A stretch of 21,339 bases of DNA from CAYXDR01 sp046498185 (GCA_046498185.1 JAWOBE010000125.1:1-21339); one strand, 5' to 3'; positions 1 through 8,984 are shown, counted from the first letter of the stretch. The notes: generated from the sequence alone by a model not told the origin. Translations and numbers: made by a program.

Positions 1-429
1 TTCACCCTCGGCGGTCGTTTTTTCAGACCGTTCCGGGATGACGATCGGCTCCTTGTGCCCTATTATCGTTGTGCAGGGCTTCATGAAGCTTCCGGGTATC
101 GAATCCGGGACTTTTTCGGAAAGATCCGTTGCGTGTTCCCTGTAATTGAGCCCGATGCCCCAGATTTTAGAAGGATGTCTGTAGGGAGGAAGGTATTGTA
201 GGCGCCGAAGAGGGATGAGATCTCTCCTCGTTTTTTCGGTGATGCTTTTCCCATTCTCCTTCCACCAGAGACTCATTTCCTCAAGAAGACCGGATTGGAT
301 GAGCTCCATCATACTTCGGGGCCATTTCAGGCCGGCGGCTTGGTTCAGTGCGTCCACCGGCAGGGCTCCTTCGGGAATGATTACTGCAGAGGTTTTTCCC
401 TCAAGGTGTTGAACAGTTGCAAGTTTCAT
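1..429 (-). CDS. Fumarylacetoacetate hydrolase family protein (3' end off window)
   Basis: This is the N-terminal 143 residues of a gene running leftward off the window. The translation begins MKLATVQHLEGKTSAVI and contains KIWGIGLNYREHATD, a short SFMKP segment, IIGHKEPIVIP and, at the very edge, TTAEGE. This order is that of the FAH / 2-keto-4-pentenoate hydratase fold: an N-terminal cap, then the catalytic domain that binds a divalent metal through an E-x-E pair just starting at the edge. Family members cleave or hydrate C-C bonds in oxo-acids, or decarboxylate oxaloacetate. The exact substrate cannot be told from this part. The ATG at 429 is preceded by a purine-rich GGAAAGAGAAG. It starts only 20 bp after the TolC-like gene stops, so it is probably the last or a later gene of the efflux operon. 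The C-terminal substrate-binding part is not visible. Confidence 0.85.
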   Translation of the reverse strand, partial: MKLATVQHLEGKTSAVIIPEGALPVDALNQAAGLKWPRSMMELIQSGLLEEMSLWWKENGKSITEKTRRDLIPLRRLQYLPPYRHPSKIWGIGLNYREHATDLSEKVPDSIPGSFMKPCTTIIGHKEPIVIPERSEKTTAEGE

Positions 430-449
430 GTCTTCTCTTTCCGGTGTGT

Positions 450-2051
450 TTAAAATTTGGTTGATAATTCCCGGCCGGGGGCCTCTATCCCACGCCGTTC
501 GAGCAGGGAGCCCTCCAGCCGGTAGAAATCCACAAGGGCTTTTAAATAATCAACGGCAGCTTCCACCTCGTTTATCCTGCTCAAGAGCAAATCCCGCTGC
601 GCCTGAGCGACCATAAAGTTCGTGGATCTCCCGACACGGAATTTTTCGGTTTCGATCCGAAGCTTCTCTTCCTGGAATTCCCGAGTCGCGCTGCTGGCAG
701 CGATTTGTTTCCTGGTTCTTTCTACTTCAATATGAGCTTTTCTAACATCCATTTCGATGATCTGCGAAAGATTATCCAGGGCCTTTCCGAATTGCTCCAG
801 TTCCAGCGTCGCACGGCGGTGTGTGGCTTCTGCATCGCGGTTGAACAGAGGGTATTCAACTTTTATTCCCAGGCCCACATCGTAGCCGTGCCCGGTAAGA
901 TCATCCACGGAGCGGGAGAAAGATTCGGCGTATCCGGATTTACCCAGAGTGATGAACAGATCCATCACCGGGAGCAGCCCGTTCTTTGTTCGCACGATCT
1001 CTATCTCCCCCTTTTGAAAATTCAACCGTGCCTGGTTTATCTCGGGCCTCATTTTCATGGCTACGGCCATATGAAGGCCTATTTCCTCAATCGTTGCCTT
1101 CGGAAGTTCAGGCGGGTGAATGGGTTTAATTTCCCGGGACCAGCGGTCGAAGCCCGGCGGGTTCAGCAGTTGAACAAGCCGTAACTTCGCCGTTTCTTTG
1201 GCGGATTTTGCATCGATGATCTCCTGCATCTGTTCAGCCACTTCAGCCTGTACAGCCGCCATTTCGGACTCTGCCATTGTTCCGACAATGATCATTTCTT
1301 TTGTTTCAGCAAGTTGTTGTTCCGCGACCTTTAGAGATTCTTCGACAATTTCAATTTTCCGGAGAGCCAGGGCATAATCCCAGTATGCCTGTTCGACTTC
1401 GGCTACCAGGTGCTCTGCGAAGCCTCTGAGCTCATAGTTTGAGATCTGCGTTTCCAGCCTGGACTGTCTGAGCCTTGCCAGATTGGCCTCTGCTCCGAAA
1501 CCGCGCATGAGGGCCTGTGTAAAAGTGAGGCCCAGCCGTGTCTGGGCTTCGTAACGCGGGTTAAACCAATCAGAGTCGCTTTTTTCACCGGTAACCCCCA
1601 GAGCTAAAATGGTGCCTGAGGGAAAATACTTTTTAAGCGAGATACTTCCTTCATGCATTTCAGTGATATCACTCCCGGTGGGTTGCATCTCTTCAGTTTT
1701 GTCGGTGGAAACAGTGCCTTCGATCTCCGGGTCGAAAACCGCCTTCTCCTGTTCCTCGTAGGTGGCCCGGATTTGCGGATTGAGTCGTTCGACTTCGAGT
1801 GATATGTTGTTGGAGACAGCCATTAAAATGGCGTTATTTACCGTTAGTTCCAGAATACCGGCGCCCATGTTTTCCGTCGCTTCCAGAGCACTCTCGGTAT
1901 TTTGGCGATCGGTGGGGGTTGCATTTAGAGGTGGGGGGACCGGGTCGGCGATGATGAGGGGGCGCGGAGGTTTTTCAGCGGGTCCTGAACAGGAAGTCGC
2001 CGAGAGTAAAGCAATCACCAGCACAGACCAGAGATATGGAATTCTTTTCAT
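450..2051 (-). CDS. TolC-family outer membrane efflux lipoprotein
   Basis: This 533-residue outer-membrane factor would form the exit duct of the tripartite pump encoded with it. The N-terminus MKRIPYLWSVLVIALLSATSC is a lipoprotein-type signal with the putative acylated Cys at residue 21; the -3 residue is Ala rather than the usual Leu. Two long alpha-helical halves follow. They are rich in Glu, Ala and Gln (for example around residues 235-285 and 440-490) and carry the family's repeated structure, including the AEVEQAYWDYALA helix of the first half. The length is slightly above the usual 420-500, mainly from a Pro-rich leader after the lipid anchor. The start ATG overlaps the stop of the RND gene (ATGA), so the two are translationally coupled. 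The substrate is unknown. Confidence 0.9.
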   Translation of the reverse strand: MKRIPYLWSVLVIALLSATSCSGPAEKPPRPLIIADPVPPPLNATPTDRQNTESALEATENMGAGILELTVNNAILMAVSNNISLEVERLNPQIRATYEEQEKAVFDPEIEGTVSTDKTEEMQPTGSDITEMHEGSISLKKYFPSGTILALGVTGEKSDSDWFNPRYEAQTRLGLTFTQALMRGFGAEANLARLRQSRLETQISNYELRGFAEHLVAEVEQAYWDYALALRKIEIVEESLKVAEQQLAETKEMIIVGTMAESEMAAVQAEVAEQMQEIIDAKSAKETAKLRLVQLLNPPGFDRWSREIKPIHPPELPKATIEEIGLHMAVAMKMRPEINQARLNFQKGEIEIVRTKNGLLPVMDLFITLGKSGYAESFSRSVDDLTGHGYDVGLGIKVEYPLFNRDAEATHRRATLELEQFGKALDNLSQIIEMDVRKAHIEVERTRKQIAASSATREFQEEKLRIETEKFRVGRSTNFMVAQAQRDLLLSRINEVEAAVDYLKALVDFYRLEGSLLERRGIEAPGRELSTKF

Positions 2052-5000
2052 GGTTGCACCGCCTGCTCTTCTTCTTTAATCTTTTTTCGCTCGAACAATG
2101 CATACACCGTCGGGACCACCGCAAGCGTTATAAGAGTCGCACTCATGAGACCTCCGATTATGGCACGCGCCATCGGTGCCTGTGCTTCGCCACCTTCTCC
2201 AAGGCCCAGGGCGAGTGGCGTCATGGCCAGAATTGTGGTCGTAGCGGTTGTCAGGATAGGACGCAGGCGGCGCCTGCCCGCTTCTTCGATCGCCCCGGAA
2301 ATTGAGAACCCGTCCCTGCGGCGTAAAAGGTTTATATGGTCGACAAGGAGAATCGCGTTGTTGACGACGATTCCCCCGAGCATGATGCAGCCGATGTAAG
2401 ACTGTATATTGAACGTTGTGTTTGTCAAAAGCAGCATCAGGATAACCCCTATAGCCGCGAGCGGCACTGAAAACATGACGACGAACGGATAACGGAGGGA
2501 TTCATAAAGGGATGCCATGACCATGTATACCAGTATGAGGGCCAGCACAAAACTCATCAGAAGTTCGCCGAACGCTTCCTGCTGCTCTTCATAATCCCCC
2601 CCCAAGGTTAATCCGAAATTTTCAGGAACCGGGATTTTTTTGATGCCGGATTTTACGTCCGCTATTATCGAACCCATATCCCTCCCGCTGATATTGGCCG
2701 TTATATACACGACCCGCTCCTGATCCTTGCGTTCAATGAATACCGGGCCTCGGTGGGGCCTGACATCCACCACGTTTCTAAGCACCACCTGATCGCCGTC
2801 GGCGTTTGTCACCGGAAGGTCGAGGATTTCGCGCATTTCGCGTTTTTCGGCATCTTGCAATTTTACACGTATATCATATTCGTTTCCACCCTCACGATAT
2901 TCGCCGGCGATGGTTCCTGAAAGCACCGTTTGAAGCGTGTTGGCGATTCTCGATACGGTCAGCTTCATGTCAGCGGCTTTTTGCCTGTCAACGAGAATGA
3001 GCGCTTCCGGTGTTCCCGTTTCCATGCTGATGTCGGCGTCGGTTACTCCCGGGACGCGCTCTACCGTTTCAATCACCCTGCGGGCAAGCTCTCCTGCTGT
3101 TTCCAGATCGTGTCCGCGGATTTCCACCTGCACCTTTTCTTCTCCGCCGCTCGCCATTCTTAATATGAAAAGGCCCTGGCCGGCCCTGGTGCGGACGGTT
3201 ACACCGGGTATAAGCATCAGCTTTTTACGCAGATCGGCCGCTATCTCTTCACTTGAACGGCTGCGTTCGCTCACCGGCTTTAGAGCGAGCCTCATTTCCC
3301 CCGCGTTGGAACCCCTGCCTCGCCATGTCGATCCTCCAAGGAAGGAAACTGAATTTTCAATTTCAGGAACCTCACGGGCGACGATTTCCTCAATTTTTTT
3401 GAATGCATCTTCGAGAAGCTCAAGTTTCGTTCCCATAGCCATTTCAGCATAGACTCTCACTTCACTTTCATCGGCGGACGGCATCAATTCGACTCCCACC
3501 AGCGGTACCAGTAAAAGGCTGCCCCCTAGAAGCGCCAGAGCGAAGGTTACGGTAAGCAACCTGTGATGCAATGCGAAGCGGAGGAGGGTGCTGTAATCTT
3601 TTTCCAGGTAAGAAAAAAAGCCTTTAGATTTCCTTTTGTTTTTATTGGATCCGGAGCGCGTCTTGGGCTCCCGCATCTTGGAAGCGAGCATGGGCACAAG
3701 CGTAAGTGCAACGGAAAGCGAACAGGCGAGCGAGAATCCGACGACGTAAGCCAGCTGTTTGAACATGATGCCGGACATACCACGTACAAAAATGAGCGGC
3801 AGGAAAACCACCAGAGTCGTCAGGGTGCTGGCGATAACCGCCCCGATTACTTCCCGGCTGCCTTCAAATGCCGCTGTCTTGGAGTCTTTGCCGGATTCCT
3901 TGATCCGATAGATATTTTCAAGGACGACTATCGCGTTATCGACCAGCATGCCGGTTCCGAGGGCAAGCCCACCCAGTGTCATTAGATTCAATGTAAAACC
4001 GTTGAAATACATCAATGCAAAAGTAGCAATGACCGAAATCGGGATGGTGGTCGTTATAATCGCTGTGCTCGCTATGCTCCTAAGTAAAAAGAAAAGAACG
4101 AATACTGCAAGCGCACCGCCGTAAAGCACGGTCGTGCCAAGGTTCGTGATCGAACGCTTGATGTAATCCGAGGTGTCGATTATCGGAGTAATATGAATTT
4201 GCGGGATGTCTTCGTTTATGCGCTCGATTTCCTTTAGAACCCCTTCGGCCACATCCACGGTGTTTTTGCCGGACTGCTTATTCACGGAGAATCGTATTCC
4301 GGGCTTGGCGTTCACCCTGACAATACGGGTGACCTTTTGCCAGGAATCTTCGACCGAAGCAATATTGTCGAGCCTTATGGGCACGCCGTCGTGGACGGCC
4401 AGGACCGTATGCCTGATCTCATCAAGGTTGTTATAGACTCCAGGGGTACGCACGGTGATATCCAACGCACCTTGCTCGATAGTTCCGGCCGGAAGGGTGA
4501 TGTTTTCATCTTTTATACGCGACAGGATCTGGTCGATAGGAAGGTCAAGTGCCTTGATTTTTTCAGGGTCCAGATCTACGTGAACTTCCCTTTCAAGTCC
4601 CCCTCGTATATCAAGGGACGCCACGCCCGGAACTCTTTCGATCCGATGTTTGACCTGGTTGTCGATCAAGTCCCTGACCTGCAAAGGATTTAATTCGCTG
4701 GACACGCCGGCAATCAGAATAGGGAAGGAGGCCAAATCGAATTTTCGCAACCAAGGCCGTTCCGCATCCTCGGGAAGGCGTGCGATCACACGATCAAGCC
4801 TATCGCGTACATCATTCGCCGCGGCATCCAGGTCGGTTCCCCATGTAAAGGTCACTCTAACCCTGCTTTGCCCTTCGGCTGAAATAGAAGTCACTTCTTC
4901 AACGCCCGGGACGGCGCTCATCGCTTCTTCGATAGGCCTGGTTATCAGCTCTTCGATTTCTTCAGGGCTCGCGTTTTCATATGTGGTGGAAATGCTAAGG

Positions 5001-5131
5001 GTGGGGTACGTTATGTCAGGCATCAAGTCGATTGAGAGCCTTGAAAGGGAAACTCCCCCGAGTATGATGACGATCAGACAGACCATCACAGTCAGCACCG
5101 GGCGCTGGATCGAAAGACGTGAAACATTCAT
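2048..5131 (-). CDS. RND efflux pump permease (AcrB/HAE1 family)
   Basis: This 1027-residue inner-membrane proton-driven pump has the full family length. It begins with MNVSRLSIQRPVLTVMV, has the first periplasmic loop with DLMPDITYP and GVEEVTS, and shows two homologous halves of six membrane helices. TM4 carries GMLVDNAIVVLENIYR. One of the two proton-relay aspartates of AcrB (D407/D408) is kept as D398, while the second is N399. In TM10 the AcrB Lys940 position is Asn924 (GIVVNNAILLVD). This variant relay is usual in HAE1-like pumps outside the AcrB core group. A Lys/Arg-rich cytoplasmic loop (about residues 490-510) joins the halves. It lies 25 bp after the adaptor gene and overlaps the TolC-like gene by four bases. 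Substrates cannot be predicted; toxic organic compounds are typical. Confidence 0.95.
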   Translation of the reverse strand: MNVSRLSIQRPVLTVMVCLIVIILGGVSLSRLSIDLMPDITYPTLSISTTYENASPEEIEELITRPIEEAMSAVPGVEEVTSISAEGQSRVRVTFTWGTDLDAAANDVRDRLDRVIARLPEDAERPWLRKFDLASFPILIAGVSSELNPLQVRDLIDNQVKHRIERVPGVASLDIRGGLEREVHVDLDPEKIKALDLPIDQILSRIKDENITLPAGTIEQGALDITVRTPGVYNNLDEIRHTVLAVHDGVPIRLDNIASVEDSWQKVTRIVRVNAKPGIRFSVNKQSGKNTVDVAEGVLKEIERINEDIPQIHITPIIDTSDYIKRSITNLGTTVLYGGALAVFVLFFLLRSIASTAIITTTIPISVIATFALMYFNGFTLNLMTLGGLALGTGMLVDNAIVVLENIYRIKESGKDSKTAAFEGSREVIGAVIASTLTTLVVFLPLIFVRGMSGIMFKQLAYVVGFSLACSLSVALTLVPMLASKMREPKTRSGSNKNKRKSKGFFSYLEKDYSTLLRFALHHRLLTVTFALALLGGSLLLVPLVGVELMPSADESEVRVYAEMAMGTKLELLEDAFKKIEEIVAREVPEIENSVSFLGGSTWRGRGSNAGEMRLALKPVSERSRSSEEIAADLRKKLMLIPGVTVRTRAGQGLFILRMASGGEEKVQVEIRGHDLETAGELARRVIETVERVPGVTDADISMETGTPEALILVDRQKAADMKLTVSRIANTLQTVLSGTIAGEYREGGNEYDIRVKLQDAEKREMREILDLPVTNADGDQVVLRNVVDVRPHRGPVFIERKDQERVVYITANISGRDMGSIIADVKSGIKKIPVPENFGLTLGGDYEEQQEAFGELLMSFVLALILVYMVMASLYESLRYPFVVMFSVPLAAIGVILMLLLTNTTFNIQSYIGCIMLGGIVVNNAILLVDHINLLRRRDGFSISGAIEEAGRRRLRPILTTATTTILAMTPLALGLGEGGEAQAPMARAIIGGLMSATLITLAVVPTVYALFERKKIKEEEQAVQP

Positions 5132-5156
5132 GGCGGGTTACAGGCCTCCGGCATTC

Positions 5157-6365
5157 TCAACTTTTCCCTGTTTGCCTCAGGTTATATGCGGCGGGGCCTT
5201 CGGCGGTTTCTTTGTCAGGAAGTATTATAGCGGCGCCGTCTTCAAGCAGATGATGTCCCAGAGTAACAACCCAACCTTCTAATTCCGGGTCAAGCACTTC
5301 CGCGATTGCTCCACTGATAATTCCCGTTCGTACCGGAACGAACCGGGCCGTTTTTTTATCTGTATCCGCGACAAACACTCCTTGTTCATCGTTTCTCTTT
5401 ACTATCGAAGCCACCGGTATGACAGTGGCATCCTCACGCCTGTCGAATTCAAGCAGAGCTTTCACGAACATTCCTGGTTTGAGTAGTAAGTCTTCATTGA
5501 AGATCTCGATTTCCACTCTTGCCTGGCGGGACTTTTCCTTCAGCAACGGAGCGATTCTGACAAGCCTGCCTTTGAAAATTCGCTCGGGGAAGGCATCGGT
5601 CGTAATCATCGCCTCAAGGCCGGGTTTCATCCTGGCGTAATCCCGTTCTATGACATTAATGACCGCGATCAGCCTACCTATGTCAAGGATGGAAACAATC
5701 GGGTTGTTGGGAGAAAGCAGCGCGCCTTCATCGACGAAGCGCTCCCCGACGACCCTGTGCTCACTGTCATTTCTTTCAGGAACATGAATTCGGGCATAGG
5801 AGAGCCTTATCTTGGCGGCATTGAATGCCGCCTCTTTTTGGAGGATTTGGGCCTCGGCGACTTTCAACTTGGCTCTTTGAGTTTTAAGCTCCGCCTCGGC
5901 CGCATCCAGCTGAGAGGCCGAAGCGATTTTTTTCTCGCGCAGGGCCACGGTCCGTTGATATTCTCTTCTGGCGTTTTCCAGCGTGTCTCTTTTTTCCTGA
6001 AGTTCTGCCTTCGACACTTCGAGTTCGGCCTGCGCCTGTTTGAGCTGCTGACGATATTCTTCGTCGTCCAGTGCCGCCACCAGTTGACCGGGTTTGACGA
6101 CGTCGCCGATATGAACCAGCATTTTTTCAAGACGTCCTGAGATTTTCGGGGCCAAGGTGAATTTGGATACAGGATAAAGAGAGCCAGTGTATGATCCGAT
6201 GTCTCTTATCTCCGATTTTTTGACTTCAGAGATTTCGACAGGCACCGCAGCAAGTGATCGGACCGGCTGTGAACCTGGGCCGGACGCTGAAGCCTTCTCA
6301 TATATTTTCCAGCCCAGCAGACCGGCTCCGGCAAGCAGGAGGATGACGACTACAAATTTCTTCAT
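5157..6365 (-). CDS. RND efflux periplasmic adaptor (membrane fusion protein)
   Basis: This protein of about 402 residues bridges the RND permease and the TolC-like duct. It starts with a single hydrophobic anchor (MKKFVVVILLLAGAGLLGW). A first lipoyl half (about 72-101, GRLEKMLVHIGDVVKPGQLVA) follows, then a long alpha-helical hairpin (about 102-185, highly charged with EL/AE heptads), the second lipoyl half (RIHVPE near 193) and the beta-barrel with ERDYARMKPGLEAMITTDAFP. This is the HlyD/AcrA domain order. The reading frame is open to a TTG at 6401, but the ATG at 6365 places the Met directly before the Lys-Lys signal, so I choose it. A good promoter lies 60-85 bp upstream. It is the first gene of the efflux operon. 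Confidence 0.92.
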   Translation of the reverse strand: MKKFVVVILLLAGAGLLGWKIYEKASASGPGSQPVRSLAAVPVEISEVKKSEIRDIGSYTGSLYPVSKFTLAPKISGRLEKMLVHIGDVVKPGQLVAALDDEEYRQQLKQAQAELEVSKAELQEKRDTLENARREYQRTVALREKKIASASQLDAAEAELKTQRAKLKVAEAQILQKEAAFNAAKIRLSYARIHVPERNDSEHRVVGERFVDEGALLSPNNPIVSILDIGRLIAVINVIERDYARMKPGLEAMITTDAFPERIFKGRLVRIAPLLKEKSRQARVEIEIFNEDLLLKPGMFVKALLEFDRREDATVIPVASIVKRNDEQGVFVADTDKKTARFVPVRTGIISGAIAEVLDPELEGWVVTLGHHLLEDGAAIILPDKETAEGPAAYNLRQTGKS

Positions 6366-6422
6366 CAGTAAAAACCCGCTGAAAATGAAAAATGAGGACA
6401 AAAATCAAAAAGCCAACAATGA

Positions 6423-6450
6423 ATTATACTTCCTTTATATCTGAAAACAA
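6423..6450 (-). promoter_or_regulatory. Sigma-70-like promoter of the efflux operon
   Basis: Reading the minus strand, TTGTTT (6450-6445), a 16-bp spacer and a perfect TATAAT (6428-6423) precede the adaptor ATG at 6365. They give an expected transcript start near 6416 and a leader of about 50 nt. No clear operator was seen next to it. Confidence 0.55.
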
Positions 6451-6633
6451 TAAAAAATCATTGCATCGCACATCACCCGGGTTCTGCTCGCCGGACCGTG
6501 ATTCCTCTGAGACTGCTGAAAAAGCTGTTCCACTCGAAACAATGATGTTGTAAAAATTGAATTGAAGATGCTAAAGCTCCAAACAGCATCCTGAAATTTA
6601 CCAGCACAGTTACAAGCAGAAAGGAGTGTACGC

Positions 6634-7332
6634 ATGGAACTATCTGATCGTGACATCAAAGCCCTAACTTTTGACCTTTTCGGCACCGTGCTTGACTTGG
6701 GCGGGAGCCTGCAACCGTATATCGAAAAATTTCTTCAGGCAAAAGGTACAAAATTGTCAGCCGAGGATTTTTGGGCCAGGTGGCGTGCCCGGCAGCGCAT
6801 CGAGCAGTACCAGGACAGCCTTTTTATGCTTCCGCATGCCGGTTATTTGGCAACATCACGCAGGGCACTGGTTTACGTGATTGCGGTTTCGGGGATTAAA
6901 GCCGCGGTTCGTGAAGTGGATGAATTGATGAGTGCCTGGCAGCAGCTTAATCCGTTTCCGGATGTATCCGCTTCACTGGCCAGGCTCAGTGAGCGCTTTC
7001 GTCTGGTGGCATTGTCGAACGGAGACCCGGAATTTCTCGAACATCTGGTGAAAAACCGCATCCGATGGAATTTCGACGATATTTTTTCGGTATCGAAAGT
7101 GGGCCGGTTCAAGCCGCATCCTGCCGTTTACCGCAGTGCGGCGGTCGAACTGGGCTTGGAGCCGGGAGAGTGCTGTATGATTTCTTCCAATTCATTCGAT
7201 GTTGTGGGTGCCCGGTTGGGAGGTTACCGAGCCGTGTATGTGAACAGGTACAACACACCCGTTGAAGAAGCGCCGGTGGGCCCGGATGCAGTCGTAGGGG
7301 ATTTCACTGAACTGGCGGAATTGCTCGTTTGA
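6634..7332 (+). CDS. HAD-superfamily hydrolase, type II 2-haloacid dehalogenase-like
   Basis: This 232-residue cytoplasmic hydrolase of the HAD fold matches the L-2-haloacid dehalogenase subgroup in length and motif spacing. Motif I is TFDLFGT, with nucleophile Asp14 and Thr18. The WR pair at 50-51 sits where the dehalogenase active-site Arg41 lies. Motif II is LSNGD (Ser128, Asn129). Lys160 and Tyr166 occur in GRFKPHPAVY, and the SSNSFD segment (184-189) supplies the Ser/Asn/Asp of motif IV. All residues expected for hydrolytic removal of halide from 2-haloacids, giving 2-hydroxyacids, are therefore present. Many HAD enzymes with this signature act on phosphorylated or still unknown substrates, so the activity is unproven. 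AAAGGAG precedes the ATG. It stands alone between the divergent efflux operon and the aminotransferase. Confidence 0.85.
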   Translation: MELSDRDIKALTFDLFGTVLDLGGSLQPYIEKFLQAKGTKLSAEDFWARWRARQRIEQYQDSLFMLPHAGYLATSRRALVYVIAVSGIKAAVREVDELMSAWQQLNPFPDVSASLARLSERFRLVALSNGDPEFLEHLVKNRIRWNFDDIFSVSKVGRFKPHPAVYRSAAVELGLEPGECCMISSNSFDVVGARLGGYRAVYVNRYNTPVEEAPVGPDAVVGDFTELAELLV

Positions 7333-7495
7333 AAGCTATCTCTTCAGCGTTTACCCGGCGACAACCGAGGCATGGTCGATACGGTCGAAGATGCTGTTCG
7401 TTTCAAGGAATTGCGGTTTTTTGTCGTCAGGGTGCACAAAATTGAAAATAGCTATAAATTATAATGGTTTATCTGTTCAATTTATCATTTTGTTA

Positions 7496-7524
7496 TTGAC
7501 AATCCGCATGATTTTGCTTATGGT
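7496..7524 (+). promoter_or_regulatory. Promoter of the aminotransferase gene
   Basis: A perfect -35 TTGACA (7496-7501), a 17-bp spacer and -10 TATGGT (7519-7524, four of six consensus bases) lie 160 bp upstream of the ATG at 7683. The layout repeats at 8985-9013 before the regulator gene, which raises confidence. Confidence 0.65.
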
Positions 7525-7530
7525 TTATCC

Positions 7531-7543
7531 TTGGTTTTACCAA
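7531..7543. promoter_or_regulatory. FadR/GntR-type operator at the aminotransferase promoter
   Basis: TTGGTTTTACCAA is a perfect inverted repeat (arms TTGGT/ACCAA, 3-bp centre). It fits the FadR-subfamily GntR consensus TnGTnnnACnA. It begins immediately 3' of the -10 element, over the expected transcription start, a position suited to repression. The likely ligand protein is the GntR regulator encoded at 9144-9875. Confidence 0.7.
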
Positions 7544-7682
7544 AATATAACACTTAAATAATTGAAAATTTATACTTTATGTTTATTAAAACAATCTTTA
7601 TTTAATTGTTGATTCCTTATTTTTCGGTTCCGGGATACCAGGATTTTGCGCCAGCATTCATTCAATTTCAGGAGTTAATGAA

Positions 7683-8846
7683 ATGAGTTACAAAAGTGGT
7701 AAACATTTTTTGCAGATTCCCGGCCCTACCAATGTGCCCTACCGTGTACTCCAGGCCATGGCTGTTCCTACCATTGACCACAGGGGGCCGGAATTCAACG
7801 TGTTATGCAAGCAAGTCCTGGAGGGAGTGAAGCGGATATTCAAAACTTCATCCCCAGTGGTGATTTATCCATCGTCCGGAACCGGAGCCTGGGAAGCGGC
7901 CCTTGTAAACACCCTTTCGCCGGGTGACAGAGTATTAATGTTCGAGACAGGACACTTTGCAACGCTTTGGTGCAATATGGCCCGAAAATTGGGTCTCGAT
8001 GTTGATTTCGTTCCCGGAGATTGGCGAAGTGGTGTTGATCCGGACGTTGTCGAATCGAAATTGAGAGAAGATCGGGATCGTTCGATAAAGGCGGTCGCAG
8101 TAGTACACAACGAAACATCGACCGGTGTCACCAGCAATGTAGCCAGCGTCCGGCAGGCGATCGACAGTGCAGGGCACCCTGCGCTTTTACTGGTGGATAC
8201 AATTTCCTCCCTTGGTTCCATAGACTACCGACATGATGAATGGGGCGTGGATGTCACGGTGGGATGCTCCCAGAAAGGGCTTATGCTGCCGCCCGGCCTT
8301 GGTTTCAATGCCGTCGGCCCCAAGGCTTCCGCGGCTTCGGAGACCGCCGGGCTTCCCAGGTCCTTCTGGGATTGGAATGCGGTGATCGCGGCGAACCGTG
8401 AAGGTTTCACTCCTTATACACCGGCTACGAATCTGCTTTTCGGTTTGCGCGAGGCGATCATGATGCTTGAAGAGGAAGGGCTCGACAACGTATTTGCCAG
8501 GCACGACAGGCACGCCGAAGCGACCCGGCGGGCGGTAAAGGCCTGGGGCCTGGGGATTCTTTGTTCCAAGCCCGAAGAGTACAGCAGTTCTCTTACCGCT
8601 GTTGTAATGCCGGAGGGTTTCGACGCAGATGCCTTCCGGAAGCTTGTGCTGGAAAAATTCGATCTGTCTCTGGGTACCGGGCTGACGAAATTGAAAGGCA
8701 AGGTCTTTCGAATAGGGCACCTCGGAGACCTTAATGATTTGACGCTGATCGGTGCGCTGGCTGGTGTGGAAATGGGCCTGGAGATAGCCGGAATCCCCCA
8801 TGAGAAGGGCGGTGTCGCCGACGCTATGAGCATCCTTTCTTCGTGA
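7683..8846 (+). CDS. Class V PLP aminotransferase, serine/alanine-glyoxylate type
   Basis: This 387-residue cytoplasmic PLP enzyme is of fold type I. The start PGPTNVP (13-19) with DHRGPEF (32-38) is typical of serine-glyoxylate / alanine-glyoxylate aminotransferases. SSGTGAWEAAL (64-74) binds the PLP phosphate, HNETSTG (142-148) and VDTISSLG (171-178, Asp172) contact the ring, and CSQKGLM (195-201) supplies the Schiff-base Lys198. Family members move an amino group from Ser or Ala to glyoxylate or related oxo-acids; the true pair here is not known. The start is set by AGGAG (7670-7674) eight bases before ATG 7683. The gene has its own promoter with a FadR-type operator and is followed by a weak GCCGG/CCGGC hairpin at 8857-8874. 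It is probably controlled by the adjacent GntR regulator. Confidence 0.9.
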   Translation: MSYKSGKHFLQIPGPTNVPYRVLQAMAVPTIDHRGPEFNVLCKQVLEGVKRIFKTSSPVVIYPSSGTGAWEAALVNTLSPGDRVLMFETGHFATLWCNMARKLGLDVDFVPGDWRSGVDPDVVESKLREDRDRSIKAVAVVHNETSTGVTSNVASVRQAIDSAGHPALLLVDTISSLGSIDYRHDEWGVDVTVGCSQKGLMLPPGLGFNAVGPKASAASETAGLPRSFWDWNAVIAANREGFTPYTPATNLLFGLREAIMMLEEEGLDNVFARHDRHAEATRRAVKAWGLGILCSKPEEYSSSLTAVVMPEGFDADAFRKLVLEKFDLSLGTGLTKLKGKVFRIGHLGDLNDLTLIGALAGVEMGLEIAGIPHEKGGVADAMSILSS

Positions 8847-8984
8847 AAAACATACAGCCGGGATTGAGGCCGGCAAATTTTCAGGGCTGAGCCCATAGGA
8901 CCGGCTGCGGTGAACTATGTTTTTTGATCATCGCGCGGTCGTTCGGTTCCCGTCGCACTGGGACTTTCGTGATAAATATTTTGC

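Larger units (their letters stand above)
7333..7682. other. 350-bp AT-rich intergenic regulatory region
   Basis: No gene is seen here. The right part is strongly AT-rich and holds a promoter/operator pair (7496-7543) for the aminotransferase. The decamer ATGGTTTATC occurs twice in direct orientation, at 7464-7473 and 7520-7529. No convincing terminator for the preceding HAD gene was found. Confidence 0.6.

Noticed and set aside
705..1184. Open frame of 159 codons on the plus strand
   Set aside because: It lies wholly antisense to the TolC-like gene, has no ribosome site or family resemblance, and is a shadow frame.
4650..5282. Open frame of 210 codons on the plus strand crossing the RND/adaptor junction
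   Set aside because: Overlaps two well-supported genes on the other strand and is low-complexity Ser-rich.
6508..6530. Sequence GAGACTGCTGAAAAAGCTG upstream of the HAD gene as an insertion-sequence end
   Set aside because: No partner inverted repeat, target duplication or transposase fragment was found nearby.
8857..8874. GCCGG/CCGGC hairpin as terminator of the aminotransferase gene
   Set aside because: Only 5 bp of stem and no clean T-run; too weak to call as a terminator.
8187..8876. Open frame of 229 codons on the minus strand
   Set aside because: Antisense to the aminotransferase, which has complete PLP motifs; its composition reads as a complement shadow.
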